Positions 50,269-62,682 are shown, counted from the stretch's first letter. The stretch: 64,000 bases of DNA from Membranipora membranacea (GCA_914767715.1 OU612069.1:5704001-5768000); one strand, 5' to 3'. A program made the numbers and translations. Notes: generated by a model not told the origin, from the sequence alone.

Positions 50269-51162
50269 TCTTTTCGTTTCATCATGGTGGATATCGAAAG
50301 CATTCCAATCGAATTGTCTACTCACAATTTTTGTAAGCACAGAAAACTCTTTGTAAAGAGTACGATGACCCAACAAAATCCTTATGTTCAACTCTTCTGT
50401 GTTGTACCCTACCCTACAGTGTATTTTGTGCAATCTGTTGATATTGGCAGCAACTGCATGAATAGAATACATCAGCTAAACTATGCTAGCAGAATTATCA
50501 GAAAACTCTGCTACTAATAAAAATGTACAACAGCGCTCACCAGTTGAGCGAGGAAGTACTTTGTATCAATTGTCCTACACGCCTAAGTGAATAGAAGTGA
50601 TATGTGAAGTGGCCATATTTTCCACAGAACCACTGACTACTGAAAATATGCTGACTGATGCTAAAGAAGCTCAAATTTGGTGTCACAGCAAGTAGTATGA
50701 GTAGTGATTATTGGCATAGTATAAACTACACTCATTGTGATTATTGAGAGTGAAAGGCTTTCAGCTATTTCTATTTGTTAGCCAAAGATGCTCTGAGAAT
50801 GGAATTAGCTCTGAACGTTATGGTATGTGGGCTGAGGGAGGCAAAGGTAAATCAACTATTGTAAGCCTGGTATATATTCATTACCTGTCTACAAAGGAGC
50901 TCTTGACGTTATACTATATCATTCTCAGCCAACTCAGTTATATGGTGTACAGGAGGCGATTTTGGCATTATTCTCTCGCACTCTTGGATGGTAGTTCCCT
51001 AGTAGGTGTTGGCACTACTTCAGATAGTGTTAGACTAGTGGCAACACCGTTTAAAGTAATAAATTTTAATCTGTCAGCTTGTGTGCCACAAGCAGGGAGG
51101 TTAGCCAATAACAGGCATAATTACATAATTACCTTGATATCCTTGTTGTCAAAATTTTTAAT

Positions 51163-51670
51163 AGACAGTTTTCTGAGCTCTTATTTATGCCTCAATTCGG
51201 GGTTGTCCTCTCTCCAGTATGGTACTTTTAACCCACGCCGCATAGGAAAAACCTGCTGAAAGAGGGTTATATTGAAAACCGCTAATTTAAGATAAAAATG
51301 GTTTTTGATTCAGAGTCTGCACCATCGAAAACCCTGTGAGACAGGGTTTCCAATTCATTAGAGGCTTGAATGTTGATATATCTTTATTTTAGTGACGAAA
51401 CTCATGAAAAATTCTGCCAAATTGTCCGCAAAACAGGCGGAAAATGCTATAAGTGACTACCATATACTATAATTAATTCCCAAACTATGTCCATATGGGT
51501 TTTCAATGTTGCAGATTCTGAATCAAAAATAATTTTTATCCTATTATAAGCGGTTTTCAAGATAACCCTCTTTTCAGCACGTTTTTCCTATGCGGCGTGG
51601 TTTATAAGTACCAAACTGGAGAGAGGAAAACTCGAAATTGAGGCCTAAATCAGAGCTCAGAAAACTGTCT
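51163..51670. mobile_element. 508 bp long-inverted-repeat transposon inserted in the left palindrome arm
   Basis: Arms of about 160-170 bp (51163-51329 and 51510-51670) are near-perfect reverse complements, starting AGACAGTTTTCTGAGCTC and ending GAGCTCAGAAAACTGTCT. An AT dinucleotide flanks each side (51161-51162, 51671-51672). The paired right arm at about 54048 keeps the uninterrupted sequence TTTTTAATTGTCC in reverse complement, i.e. an empty site with a single AT. So the element arrived after the palindrome formed. No coding sequence. Confidence 0.9.
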
Positions 51671-52383
51671 ATTGTCCAATGAAGTATAATTAACACTATT
51701 TGTTAATCCTTCACACGCATTCCATTGCGCTTGTAACAAGTCATCATGACACACTTTTTGAATCAGAGAGACAGGAGTCATTGTGAGCTGACCTAACATC
51801 CTGTCTTTTGCTGCTGATAATGAATGCGGTGAGTTTTTAATTTCGCGAATATTCTTTTTTATAAGGATGGTTGTTTGGGTGGAAGTGCAATCATGATCAT
51901 TCTTTGACAGTAGAGTGAGTGGGCGGGAAGTTGTAATCTTTTATGCAAAATACTAGATAATTGCCGTAATTCCATCTGTATATTATTTATTAAATTAATT
52001 CACAACTCTGCTTCAAAGCTTATCATTGTACAGAGTTATTATGCCAAGAATGAGATCGCCTCGCACAAAAATCTTAAATGGATAATACACTTCTGATCTC
52101 TGTTTGGCGGCCAATGGAGCACAGAAAAATGTATGTACATACATAAACTCCTTATTTGTAATTCAAAACCCCTTGTTCTGCTCAAATGTGCATTCTAAAT
52201 TGTAGCTTTGCCTCTCCAACAAGAAATAGGACAACTAACAGAATTGCTTGTGATCTGAAAAAAGCTGATTTTGTGAGCAGTTGTGTGCTCCTACCTCTTG
52301 GTTGGTGTTTCAATTGTACAGATACTCAGAGTGCGCGTGTGCAATAATGATGACCTTTGGACTTTAGCTTGTTATTTTCTCAC

Positions 52384-52446
52384 AGCCCAGCTTAACACTT
52401 TTACTACCATAACCGGATATGATAATAAAAGTGTAAAGCTGGGCTG
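52384..52446. repeat. Hairpin, about 22 bp arms
   Basis: CAGCCCAGCTTAACACTTTTA is mirrored by TAAAAGTGTAAAGCTGGGCTG with one mismatch and a short loop. A small fold-back remnant. Confidence 0.75.
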
Positions 52447-52689
52447 TTAGAATTGGCAAATAGACACTGTGAGAATCTTGTTCAAATTTAATAACCTAAT
52501 CTTATTTAAAAATCAGGCAGATTTAAACTGTACATTGTAGCCATTAAATGCATGCATCAAAGAGTTTGGGATGTTAAAAGTTATATCAACCAATCATTTC
52601 AACAAATTCCTGCCTAAGGAATCCCAACACTGTAATTTATTCTGTTATATACGAGGCCGGTAGCTTAGACAGGCGGTTGGGTTGCCAGA

Positions 52690-52930
52690 GTAGGAGTAGG
52701 AGGTAGCTCAGTTGGTTAGAGCGCCGTCCCTTCAGCATGCAAATGTTGAAGGTCGTGGGTTCGAATCCCACTGAAGTCTACTGACTGCTGGGGTTTGGTT
52801 GGACCCCCAGGTGTGCTCCGACCTGCCTGCAAACTGAGGGCAAAATGGGCGCAGATATTGCAGCCTAGCCCCTAAGGCAACTAGTATTTCGCCGCCCATG
52901 CTTCGGGATGTGGCGTGTGATATGTCATCT
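52690..52930 (+). mobile_element. tRNA-derived SINE
   Basis: A strong pol III promoter pair is present: TAGCTCAGTTGGTTAGAGCG (A box) and GTGGGTTCGAATCCCAC (B box with T-stem). The flanking 7-mers that should form an acceptor stem do not pair, and an unrelated tail of about 150 bp follows, so this is a SINE rather than a functional tRNA gene. Confidence 0.65.
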
Positions 52931-55467
52931 GATTTTAATCAACCTTTTAATCAACCTTTAAGATTAGGGGTTTGCAGGGCCATTACAGCAGTTAAGACTC
53001 AAAGCGATAAATTATTGCCTGGACAGCGTTTAAGCAGATAATCTTTCAAAGCTCTCAGATTATTATTATCGGCTGCATTGATTAATTTAGAATTTACAGT
53101 GACCACCAGACATTCTGTACAAACAAGTTCTATTTTGTTATTGAATGATAGGCCTGTTTGATTTACTCTTGCTTTTCTCTACCCATATACCAAACAATTC
53201 AGGGCTTACTCCATGCTCAGAGCATCTTCAGCCAACAGAAAGCTGATGAAAGCCATTCACGCTAAAATATGCCGAGGAGTATACCAATGATCACTACTAA
53301 TACTACATGCTATGACACCAAGTATGTGTTTTTTTTAGCATCAGCCAGCATATTTTCAGCAATATTTTTGTCAATCATTCGTTCTGTGGAGAATATGGCC
53401 TCATTCTCATATCACTTCTCTCCACTTAGGCATGTAAAGTTTGTTTACAAAGTAGATCCTCGCTCAACCAGTTAGCGATTTTGTACTTCATAATTAGCAA
53501 AGTTTTGTAATAATTCCTCTAGAATAGTTTGGCTGATGCATTCTAAAGATGCAATTGCTGCCAACATTGAAAGATTGCACAAAAGATAATGTAGGGTAGG
53601 GTAGAATGTTGGGATGAAGGGAGTATCACAAGCTTTCATGCAACAGTTTGGCACTAATCACTCTCAACTCAAATGGACTGCTTTCGAGTTAAATTATGAT
53701 GAAACGAAAAGAAAAGATTCGCCCAAATTGGGAAAGCTCTGAATTGTATGGTACATGAGTAGAGAGAAGCAAGAGTAAATCAAACAGGCCTATCATTCAA
53801 TGACACAATAGAACTCGTTTGTACAGAATGTCTGGTGGTCACTGTAAATTCTAAAGATATCAATGCAGCCGATAATAATAATCTGAGAGCTTTGAAAGAT
53901 TATCTGCTTAAAGGCTTTCCTGGCAATAATTTATCGCTTTAAATCTTAACTGCTGTAATGACCAAGTGTCTCATGATGACTTGTTACAAGTGCAATGGAA
54001 TGTGTGTAAAGGATTAACAAACAGTGTTAATTATACTTGATTGGACAATTAAAAATTTTGACAACAAGGATATCAAGGTAATTATGTAATTATGCCTGTT
54101 ATTGGCTAACCTCCCTGCTTGTGGTACTCAAGCTGCCAGATTAAAATTTGTTACTTTAAATGGTGTTGCCACTAGTCTATCATTTTAATACTATCTGTAC
54201 TAGTACCAACACCTACTAGGGAACTACCATCCATGAGTGAGATAGGAAAATGCCAAAATTGTTTCCTGTACACCATATAACTGAGATGGCTCAGAATAAT
54301 TATAGTATAACATCAAGAGCTCCTTTGTAGACAGGAAATGAATATATACCAGGCTTACAATAGTTGATTTACCTTACCTTTCGATTTCCAACATGACAAA
54401 AAGAAAAGATTTGCCCCGGCCGGAATTTGAACCTGGGCCTCCCGCATCATGGACTTCGATGCTACCTTGCACAGCAATATCTATTCATTACAACAGTTCT
54501 TGCCTGGTCATCTAAATCCAAATTCATTGAATACAATGTCAATCCAATTATATAATATTGACTAGAACTGTAAAGGCTTGTATTAGAACTATACAATAGC
54601 AATAATGAACGTAATTTATATAGCAGGTAGGGTTAATTACTCAATAATGGTTGCTGGTTGGTTAATGATATATGGGTCAGTTTCGAACAATTCAAGAATT
54701 GTACAGAATTGTCCAACAAATCTTGGGTATGAAACGCAGTGTTATAAAGCCATACCCTAGAACCCCATTGGTATTTGGGTCTTCCAACTAAAACATACCG
54801 TAGAAGAGTAAAGTATTCATCGGAGGTTATGTCCGCATTATTGCACTGCTTGCAAAAGTGAGATTTATTGTTAGCCCACTTTCACTCAACCAACTTTCAT
54901 ATACACCCCAACCTTGACTAGTAAAAGTTGGTGTCAATACTAAGTTACCCCAAAAAAGCTAGACTAAACTCAAGTTTATGTTTAATTATTAATTTATTCG
55001 TCAATATACCAACAAGATTATCGCGGATAGTTTAATATAGTATAGACGGCCTCTATTGGATTGCCATCTTGTTAGATGAGGTAAAACAAAAACATTATAC
55101 TACCAAAAAACTTTAGTTCCACTTATCTTATTTTATATAATATTATTTTGCTGAAAGTGGTCAGTTTGAAATTAGGATTGACTGAAGAGAAAAGCACTTA
55201 CACAGGTTTTCACCATAAAATTATATGCTATATATAATTATATTTATATATGTTTATGGTCATTGCATAACAATTCGGCGCCTTATGAGTTGGCTGTACA
55301 CAATGAAAGTTGCTCTGTCCACGAAATCAACTTGAGGGTCAACAAAATTTAAATCTTATCTACAAACTCATTTTAAAGCTATTATTGCCAGTTGTAATTT
55401 TTACCTGGATAACGGAAGGAATTACTCTAAATGAAGTTTCCTAAATCTTTTATTCTGTTGTTTGCAG

Positions 55468-55523
55468 CTGAAGGGAAAGAAGTTTTCAACAGAAAATGGT
55501 TGTCGGGACTAAGAAAACTGAGA
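55468..55523 (+). CDS. Possible short exon, unknown protein
   Basis: TTTGCAG precedes and GTAAGC follows. One frame reads EGKEVFNRKWLSGLRKLR without stops. Its exit phase does not match the next candidate exon at 56524, so either a lesion or an unrelated exon. Nothing else in 54760-55467 looks coding. Confidence 0.3.
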
Positions 55524-56523
55524 GTAAGCTTTCTTTGCTACAGCATAATATTGGTTGTATTTTGCAAGTAGGAAATTTCAAATTTTCCCATGCCAATCTC
55601 CCCAGAAGTCAGTATAACTCCGGTCCTCCTAGTTAGACTAAGAAGGGAAGTGGATTAGACAATGACAGAGTTTTATCTGTTGTCATTGACTTGTTCTAAT
55701 TGGAGAATTTCAGAGCATTGCATCATGGGACACTCTGTGATATGCCCACTGTTCACAGACCTCTCTGCTCTCTTTTGGAATCCCAAAAAGTTGCATCATG
55801 GGATATTCTAAAACATACCCACTGCTTGTAAGTCTGATCTTTTTACCTGGGAATTCCATAAAATTGCATCATGGGGTGTTCTTCAGAATTCCTACTGTAT
55901 ATAAGCCTGCAAGTTCTACTGAGAAATTTGCGAAAATAACATTATGGTTTTTCTTTGACACGCCTGCAGTTTAAAGAACCTCTTCCTCTACTTGAAAATT
56001 CCAGACATTTGAATTGTTTGATGTTCTTTGACACGCCCTTTCGTGGGTATCCTGTTTTGGTGTCACATGGCCTAACTCATTTGGTAGAGAAGAGAATAAT
56101 ACAAAATAGACGGATAAATCTGCAACACAGTAAGGCTGTGTATCTGATATCAGTAGTGAAATAAACCAAGATGTACATTATCGGGGTGAGTGTAGACCAT
56201 AGAAATAGACCTAACATAGACATAGACGTAAATGTCTGTATTGTGTAACATAAGATGATGTTTAAATTAGTAGACAACGGCATTTTGTAACATGTTCACC
56301 TGTAAGATAAGTGTCTATCAGTCTCCCAGTTATGAATTGCACTTTAATCTCCAATTCAAACACTAAGTAAAAGAATGTTAGGGCAAATCGCAATATATTT
56401 TATGCAGATTTGACGTCAAAAATTTAATTCGCTTATTGCAATGATGCTTTTAAGATTCATAGAAATCTTATTGGAGAGCATTAGATCAAAAATTAATCAA
56501 TTTAAATGACTTTTCTATTTTAG

Positions 56524-57114
56524 ACGAGGAGGAGGTAGACCAGTATACACCACCAGGTCAGAGTACCAGTAGTAGAATCTGCTCTGTGACTCCTAACCTA
56601 TCTCGCTCTTCTAGTAGTATCTAAGTCTCCAGCACATCAAGTCATACAAAGTAAAGGGGGATCCTCTGGTGACATCAGCCAATCAGATGACTACCCTGTA
56701 GCCAACAACCAATCAGATGACTTCCCTGTAGCTGACAGCAAATCAGATGAGCCCGCTGTAGCCGACAACATTCTTGAGTGTGAAGCCAATAAAGCTGTCA
56801 GGACAGCAGAAGCTTCTGATGAAGAATCTTCTGTGTCAAGAAATAGAAACCGTGTACTACCACTTCCCTCATCTCAATCTGGCAGTGATGTCTCTATGGA
56901 TTATTGGGCTGCCGCAGCACCAGCTAAGCGCTCTGTTGATTATGGGACCACAGTATCAGGTTCTCCAACACATGCTCAATCAACCAATGACAACTCAGTA
57001 GATGATGGAGTTGCTGTCCTCTGCGGAGCTCCCTCAATTGACTACGGGGCAGGAGTCAAACCAGCCCTGACCCTCCCTTCGTCTCAGGCAGTTAGCTGTG
57101 CGTCTTTTTTGTTT
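56524..57114 (+). pseudogene. Large exon of a disordered Ser/Asp-rich protein, one frameshift, cut by LINE
   Basis: After TTTTAG the frame reads DEEEVDQYTPPGQSTSSRIC and on to SRSSSSI with a TAA. One base over, it continues SKSPAHQVIQSKGGSSGDIS through tandem motifs QSDDYPVANN, QSDDFPVADS, KSDEPAVADN, then EASDEESSVSRNRNR and to SSQAVS, where the inserted LINE begins. Low complexity, many Ser/Asp/Pro, no folded domain. It resembles the scaffold of a phosphorylated nuclear protein. The coding sequence resumes beyond the LINE. Confidence 0.55.
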
Positions 57115-59130
57115 GAAGTTTGAAGTTTGTTTATTGCCTATATTCTAATATCCATCCTGGGATAGGTTGATAGCATCGAATGTACAGCACATACATGGAA
57201 AAATAAAAATAAAAGGAGTCTGAGCTGCATTAGTTAAAAAATCGCATGTAAAATTCAAAAAAGGTATTTTGTCTTTTGGTTGTTCTACACTTGGATGGCC
57301 TATATTTATCTATTTTTGCTCTACAAGCAGATGTTCTGTTTGTGTTTATTTAAATACGAGAGTTCAAGGGGTGATTATCGTTGTCAGCTATTCTAGTGGA
57401 ATGTTCACTGCAAGTGGTGTGCAGGAATGTTGTGATGGGTGGCAGTGCTAAATGGTCCAGCTTCTGCTCGTAGTTGTCAGAGAATGTTAGCACAATCCGA
57501 GTAGCAGAGCGCTGGATCCTCTCGAGTCGTGTTTTATCGGTGTCTGATAGTAGATTATACCATGCAGGGCAGGCGTAGGAGATTATAGACTTAATGTTAG
57601 CTATATAGAAGGTTCTGAGGCCATCACTATCCATGCCCATGTGTTTTAGCAGTCTCATCAAGTATAATCGTTGAGAGCATTTAGATATAATAATATAGTC
57701 AACATGATTGCTGAAAGTTAGTGTGTTGTCTATGAATACGCCTAAAAACTTGGGATGCTCAGAGGGAGAGATAAAGAGGTTATCATCTCCATAGGATATA
57801 CCAAGGCGCATAGCAGGTTTGTTTGTAATAGCTACATTCAGTATCACAGTTTTGCTGGAATTCAAAATCATGTTGTTTTGCTCAGACCAGGTGTTTGCTA
57901 ACAGTATTGCATCAGATATGTTCTCAGTGGATGGATCAACGATGGGCTTATAAAAGGTTGTATCATCAGCGCATTTGATACATTTTGTATCATAATCAAA
58001 AGATTTTAAGTCATCAACATAAATTAGCCAAAGGATGGGGCCCAGTTTGGTTCCGTGAGGGGCACCTACTTGAATGGGTCTGTAGTCAGAAAAATTATCA
58101 CCGTATTTTACACATTGTTGTCTTGACTCCAAAAGACTTTCTACTAAGGCAATGACATTAGTGTTAAAACCAATATGATTCATTCTATATATCAGTATTG
58201 GGTGCTGCATCCTACCGAAGGCTTTGGAAAAATCAAGGCATGCATTTTGTATTAGTTTCACATTAGTATTTGAGTCCAGAACGGTACTGAGTTTCTGTTG
58301 GTAGGCATATTGATTAGCGTTAAGTACTTCTGCTAGGTGAGATTTCATTTTGTATATAATTACTTCCTCAAGTAGTTTGCCGAGATGGAATAATAAGCTG
58401 ATAGGCCGGTAATCCTTGTATGTAGATGGTGTTTTGTTTTTAGGGATTGGTACTACTTGCGCCTTTTTCCAAATATCAGGGAAAGAGTTGGTATCCAGGG
58501 CACAGTTAATAATGTTGTGTAGTGGAATGGCCATATCTTCTATGCCGTCCTTAGATATCCATGTGGGGAAGTCTTCATTTGATGTAGCCTTTGAAATATC
58601 CAGTTTTCTCATGAGGAGTTTGACTTCTCATATACTTAGATGGTCTAGCTTGTTGGTGTTAGTAGTTACATATGCAGAGCTCGAGGTAGCTCGTATTTCC
58701 CCGACTTCCACATAGTAAGAATTGAGATTTTTACAGAAAGTGTCATTAGATAGTTTGGTGTCGTCGATAATCACATGTGTTGATGATTGTTGTTGTTTAG
58801 TTTTGTTTGTCAGTTTTTTTATAGTGTCCCACCAGGCTTTAGTGTTTTGGTTTTTGTTGATGGTTTCCCGGACAAATTTTCTTTTGTTTTGTCTGAGGAG
58901 TCGTTGGCAGATAGTTCTCAGTAGTTTGTGCGATGGGCAGCCTTTACGGTACGCCTAATTTTTGGCACAGATTACTTTGTGTAATGTGTCGCTCATCCAG
59001 GGAGGTTTGTCGACCCGGACTTTGGTGGTTTTTATAGGGCAGTGATTGTCAAGAATCTTAGATATAGTTTCGTTCATTAAATGAACTTTGCTGTTTATAT
59101 CCTGGGTATTTAGTACTGAGGACCAAGACT
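57115..59130 (-). mobile_element. 5'-truncated LINE inserted in coding sequence
   Basis: On the minus strand one frame from about 59130 to 57350 encodes the end of a reverse transcriptase ORF2: WSSVLNTQDINSKVHLMNET, PPWMSDTLHKVICAKN, KAWWDTIKKLTN, STYKDYRPISLLFHLGKLLE, LDFSKAFGRMQHPILIYRMN, GAPHGTKLGPILWLIYVDDL and the catalytic ADD (about 57957-57975). Stops at 58955-58957 (TAG) and 58628-58630 (TGA) disable it. The 3' end carries a short (ACTTCAA) repeat at 57115-57135. Jockey/CR1-like by motif pattern; different from the LINE at 46690. No endonuclease domain remains. Confidence 0.9.
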
Positions 59131-61226
59131 GTTCAGCTAATCCCAGTGCCAGAGGCCCCAAAAGCCAGAAAGAGAAAGAAATCAGTACCCAGACAACAAA
59201 AGACACCACGCCCAAGGAAGCAAGCTGCTGCTAAAGCTCTGCAAAGAAAAAGGTAGCAGCGGGGGAAAACTGACACATTCTACTTCGTGTCCCAGGCTGG
59301 CTCTTAATGATGGCTTAGAATCATCCAATAAGTCACCTTGGTTCACACCTATTGCTAAAAAGAAGCGCATATCCAACATTCAACAAAAAGGTAAGAAGGT
59401 TTCTGAGCACAAGCAAGATCAGAATGAGCCCATACAAACAAGTGAAAACACACAGCAAAGACGCTCATTCAGTCAAGATAATAGTATTGTCCATGGCTCA
59501 GTAACTTTACCATGGGAAGGAAGGAAAGTGTTCTCTTGAGTTAACCGCTCACATAGCTCTCATAACTCGGCTAGATTGGCTACAAAAGAATCAACTGACC
59601 ATGTTGTGGTTGATGATGTTGTTCTACCTAGTGTGGAGAGTGAACGAATGGAGCCTATGCAGAAGCGTGATGACATTGAAGGGAATTCGCACTCTGGGCC
59701 TTCTCTGACCCTCAACTCTGTAATTAGTCCACATCAAGAACCTGAGGCCACATCAACAGAAGGCCCAGTGGTTGGGTCTGCTGCACCTGATAACGAATCG
59801 ATTCTCTGTGAGAATGAAACAAATTTGGAAGTCAAAACCAAACCATTTACACCCAAACAGTTTCTGAAAACAGTTGATATCAAGCTGGCTGACAGCCCAA
59901 CTTTAACCCAGGATCAACAGCGATCAGATGAAAATGAAATTAATGTTCAGGTTAACCCTGAGCCTGATGTTATGGGAAATCCCCTTTTGGAAAACCAAGG
60001 CTTGAGCGTAGCAACAAAAGGAACAACATCAAAAATCATGAATTTCAAGAAGCCTGTTGCTAAGGCCGACAGTCCCCCAGCGGTTTAATTACGAGATAAG
60101 ATATGTGAAAAGTTTGCTGACGTGAGCTTGTCACAACAGATTAAGAATTCCCAAAAAGAACCTGTTGATGAAAGGCCCATCGTGAAAGATAGCATGACAA
60201 AGGTGAACAAGAAAATCACTAAAAGTATGCAACTAAATGTCAGTTGGGCAGTTACTGGTCATTTTAACAATTGCCTCATCACACATCTAAAACAAAGTAC
60301 ATGACGGTGGTGTCACACCTTCTAGTGCACTCTTATCTCATAGAAATCCATCAGAGAAGCATTGTGCTGTATCAGGTGTTACACAGATAGACAACGATAC
60401 TGTGCCAGAAACACAGGATGCTCCTCCTGTCGCTACAGGAATGGGCGATGATGAGAAGTTTGAATCTGTACCTGAAACCCAACAGTCCAGGCTGGAGACT
60501 GGCGGAGATGTTGAGGCTGAGGTGTCAAAAACACCATCATAAGTTCAGTGTGACAGCGATAGTGCAGCAGACAAGGAACATGTAAACGCTCAGCCTATTG
60601 AAAAAAATTACTGTCCCATCTCCAATCACAGTGCGGCCTAAGCGAGGTAGACCTGCTAAGAACACCCGGACAAGAACGCGATCGGAGCCTATCAGAGCCA
60701 CAACCCAGAGCACCTGCTGATGATGAGGAAATCAAAAGTGTGTAAACCAAACCTAGAGTGTCATTCGCTGAAATAGTTAAGTATGCCATGACGCCGCGTA
60801 CAAGAGGTCAAGCTATAGTGGTTATGTTTGAAACGCCTGAGTTAAGTGGTGCCATCACACCTATCAAGACTATACTGAAGTCAACTGGATCAACTCCTGG
60901 TAAAGAGTTACATGCAAATAGCTTTGATTGCTACAATGCTGTGGCCGGAGAGATAACGCCCAAGGCCATGCCTGCCAGTGATGGTTTGGTAGACGAAACT
61001 GGAGATTACGTATCGTCCAATTCAGATGACACTACAGTGAAGGCCGATAGTATAGCAGCTCGCACTTTATTGAAGGACCATAATTTAGCAGATTACAACA
61101 CTAAAGGGAAGGCCCATAATATAATGGATGACACTATAGTGAATGTCTGTAACCCATGTCCGGCTCAACATGAAAACAGCAGCAGCAGCAGCAGTCACTT
61201 CATGTTCATCTATCCACCTGTTGAGG
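59131..61226 (+). pseudogene. Continuation of disordered nuclear protein: basic region, AT-hook, RVSF PP1-docking motif
   Basis: Successive frames of similar composition follow. Basic VPEAPKARKRKKSVPRQQ up to a TAG at 59254; then SSGGKLTHSTSCPRLALNDG on to KAVFS-like sequence with TGA at 59537, a long Glu/Pro-rich stretch to TAA at 60086 and TGA at 60302; then HDGGVTPSS... with two VPETQ repeats and a TAA; then VRPKRGRPAKNTRTRTR, an AT-hook (60634-60660); then after TAA at 60743 RVSFAEIVKYAM (RVSF at 60755-60766) followed by TPIKTILKSTGSTPGK. It ends at FIYPPVE before GTGAGT at 61227. RVSF and (x)ILK are PP1-binding motifs known from KNL1, RIF1, Ki-67 and Repo-Man. I cannot assign orthology. 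Several single-base lesions make it look inactive. Confidence 0.55.
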
Positions 61227-62682
61227 TGAGTGATCAGATTGATTTAATCGAATTTTGGTTATGGAGGACAATGAATTGAATTTCTTATGTTTTATTGAAT
61301 TCTGTGTCTTGTTGTCATCGGGGTTTAACTATTTCCAAACAGAAATGATGATTAATGAGGGACTATCAGAATATGCCCCAATGATTGCTCACAATAACAG
61401 ATAAAAAGACACATACAACGAATAATTGCGTAAAGTAACAAGGTCTGTCATCGATATACTGCTACGGTATTTGAGCCCATTTCTTCAAACACTTGGGAGT
61501 TGCCCTAACCGTCAGAGCTACACTGCCTTCTGTTCTATTGTGTTGGAGATACTGTCTTGAAGCCCTTCTGATTTGCAAGCATTCATCTGAAAAATCACGA
61601 ATTCGACAAACTGACATGAAATCATTTCAAGTTCTTTCTCTTTGCTGCAGACAAAACCGAAGACTAAAACAGGCGCAATAGGAGCAGTGTCCATGATGTC
61701 TCCTCATCCTTTGATGAGTTTGATAGTAAGCTGAGAAACTTTCTACTTTATGAATCTTCAAATGAGAATAAGAGAGCTACCACACCTACGTCTCACCCTC
61801 ATACACCCGGCAACTATACCTACATCTCAAAATCCCACAACCGGTAGTTATTTGTTTTTATATGTGTCGTATGAAGCGGGCATTGATTTTAGGAGATATC
61901 TGCTCACAACTAAAGGAACGACAATTAAAATTAATGTTTACTTGCTGCATCGCCTGCTTGGTAAGCTGTATAAGTAAATCGAATATCAAATGAATGGACT
62001 AACTGGAGGAATACAAGGTGGCTTGTACATTTTAATATGCCAAATCTTTAAGAAGGTGAATTCTGACATGGATAGCGTGTTTCTGTGATTTTATTCATAC
62101 TGATACCTTGACTCAGCAGAAAATGATGAGATGAGAGGTGGTAGTGACGGAGGATTGTTCTTCAGTTGACAGAGAAAAGAAAGAATCTCCAGATACAGCC
62201 TTCTATCAACATGTCACGGCATGTCCAAGTCTGTCTGAACCAGAAAATCGCTCAATACCAAAACCCCACAACAAAAACCAGCGCGTAAGTTGGTAGTTTA
62301 TTCTTGCAAGGATGTAAAGAAGGAGATAAAATATTAGATGCGCAGCCTTTTTGGCTTCCTGCTTCAACAATTGACAAGGTCACGTTTTAAAAAATGGAAC
62401 TGCCTCCGGTATTTTTATTGGTAGCGTTTGCAAAGAATTTTATCTTTTGTCACGTTTTTGATTTTGAAACGGGATATTTTAGTGAGTTTTAAAGGGCAAA
62501 CAAGGTTTCGCAGCAATACATTAATTGTTAGTAAATCATATGCTAGGCAGCATCAGCTTTGTGCATTCTATTTTTATTCTATTTTAGCTGAGTTTGAGTA
62601 CCTGATAGATGAACTGTTTCACAAAAATTATGACAGAATAATCATCCGAATTAGACTCTGTTTTTTCCCTATGCAGAAGGTG
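61227..62682. other. Introns with exon-like fragments
   Basis: Two stretches look coding. About 61676-61845 reads RRNRSSVHDVSSSFDEFDSK to GNYTYISKSHNR before a GTAGTT; about 62140-62285 reads VVTEDCSSVDREKKESPDTA to KPHNKNQR before GTAAGT. Both are Ser/Asp-rich, like the upstream exons, and lie in the same direction, but clean acceptors in the right frame are missing. Confidence 0.35.

Larger units (their letters stand above)
49925..54750. repeat. Nested inverted duplication of about 4.8 kb
   Basis: Four blocks occur in one order on the left and reversed on the right: 49925-50275 with 54385-54750, 50850-51165 with 54055-54375, 51690-51755 with 53968-54055, and 52978-53215 with 53735-53965. 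A fifth block, 50255-50580, is inverted at 53420-53715 inside the centre. Arms are diverged by substitutions and indels, so the event is not very recent. The left arm has gained a 508 bp element and a SINE. No transposase is recognisable; the 171-codon frame at 50744-51259 lies in repeat sequence. Confidence 0.85.

Noticed and set aside
50744-51259. 171-codon reading frame
   Set aside because: It spans blocks of the palindrome and part of an inserted fold-back element; the mirrored copy is not open and no family resemblance is seen.
52690-52790. tRNA gene
   Set aside because: A and B boxes are strong but the acceptor 7-mers do not pair and a non-tRNA tail follows; a SINE fits better. Same reasoning for 44640-44720, 50206-50268 and 14925-15010.
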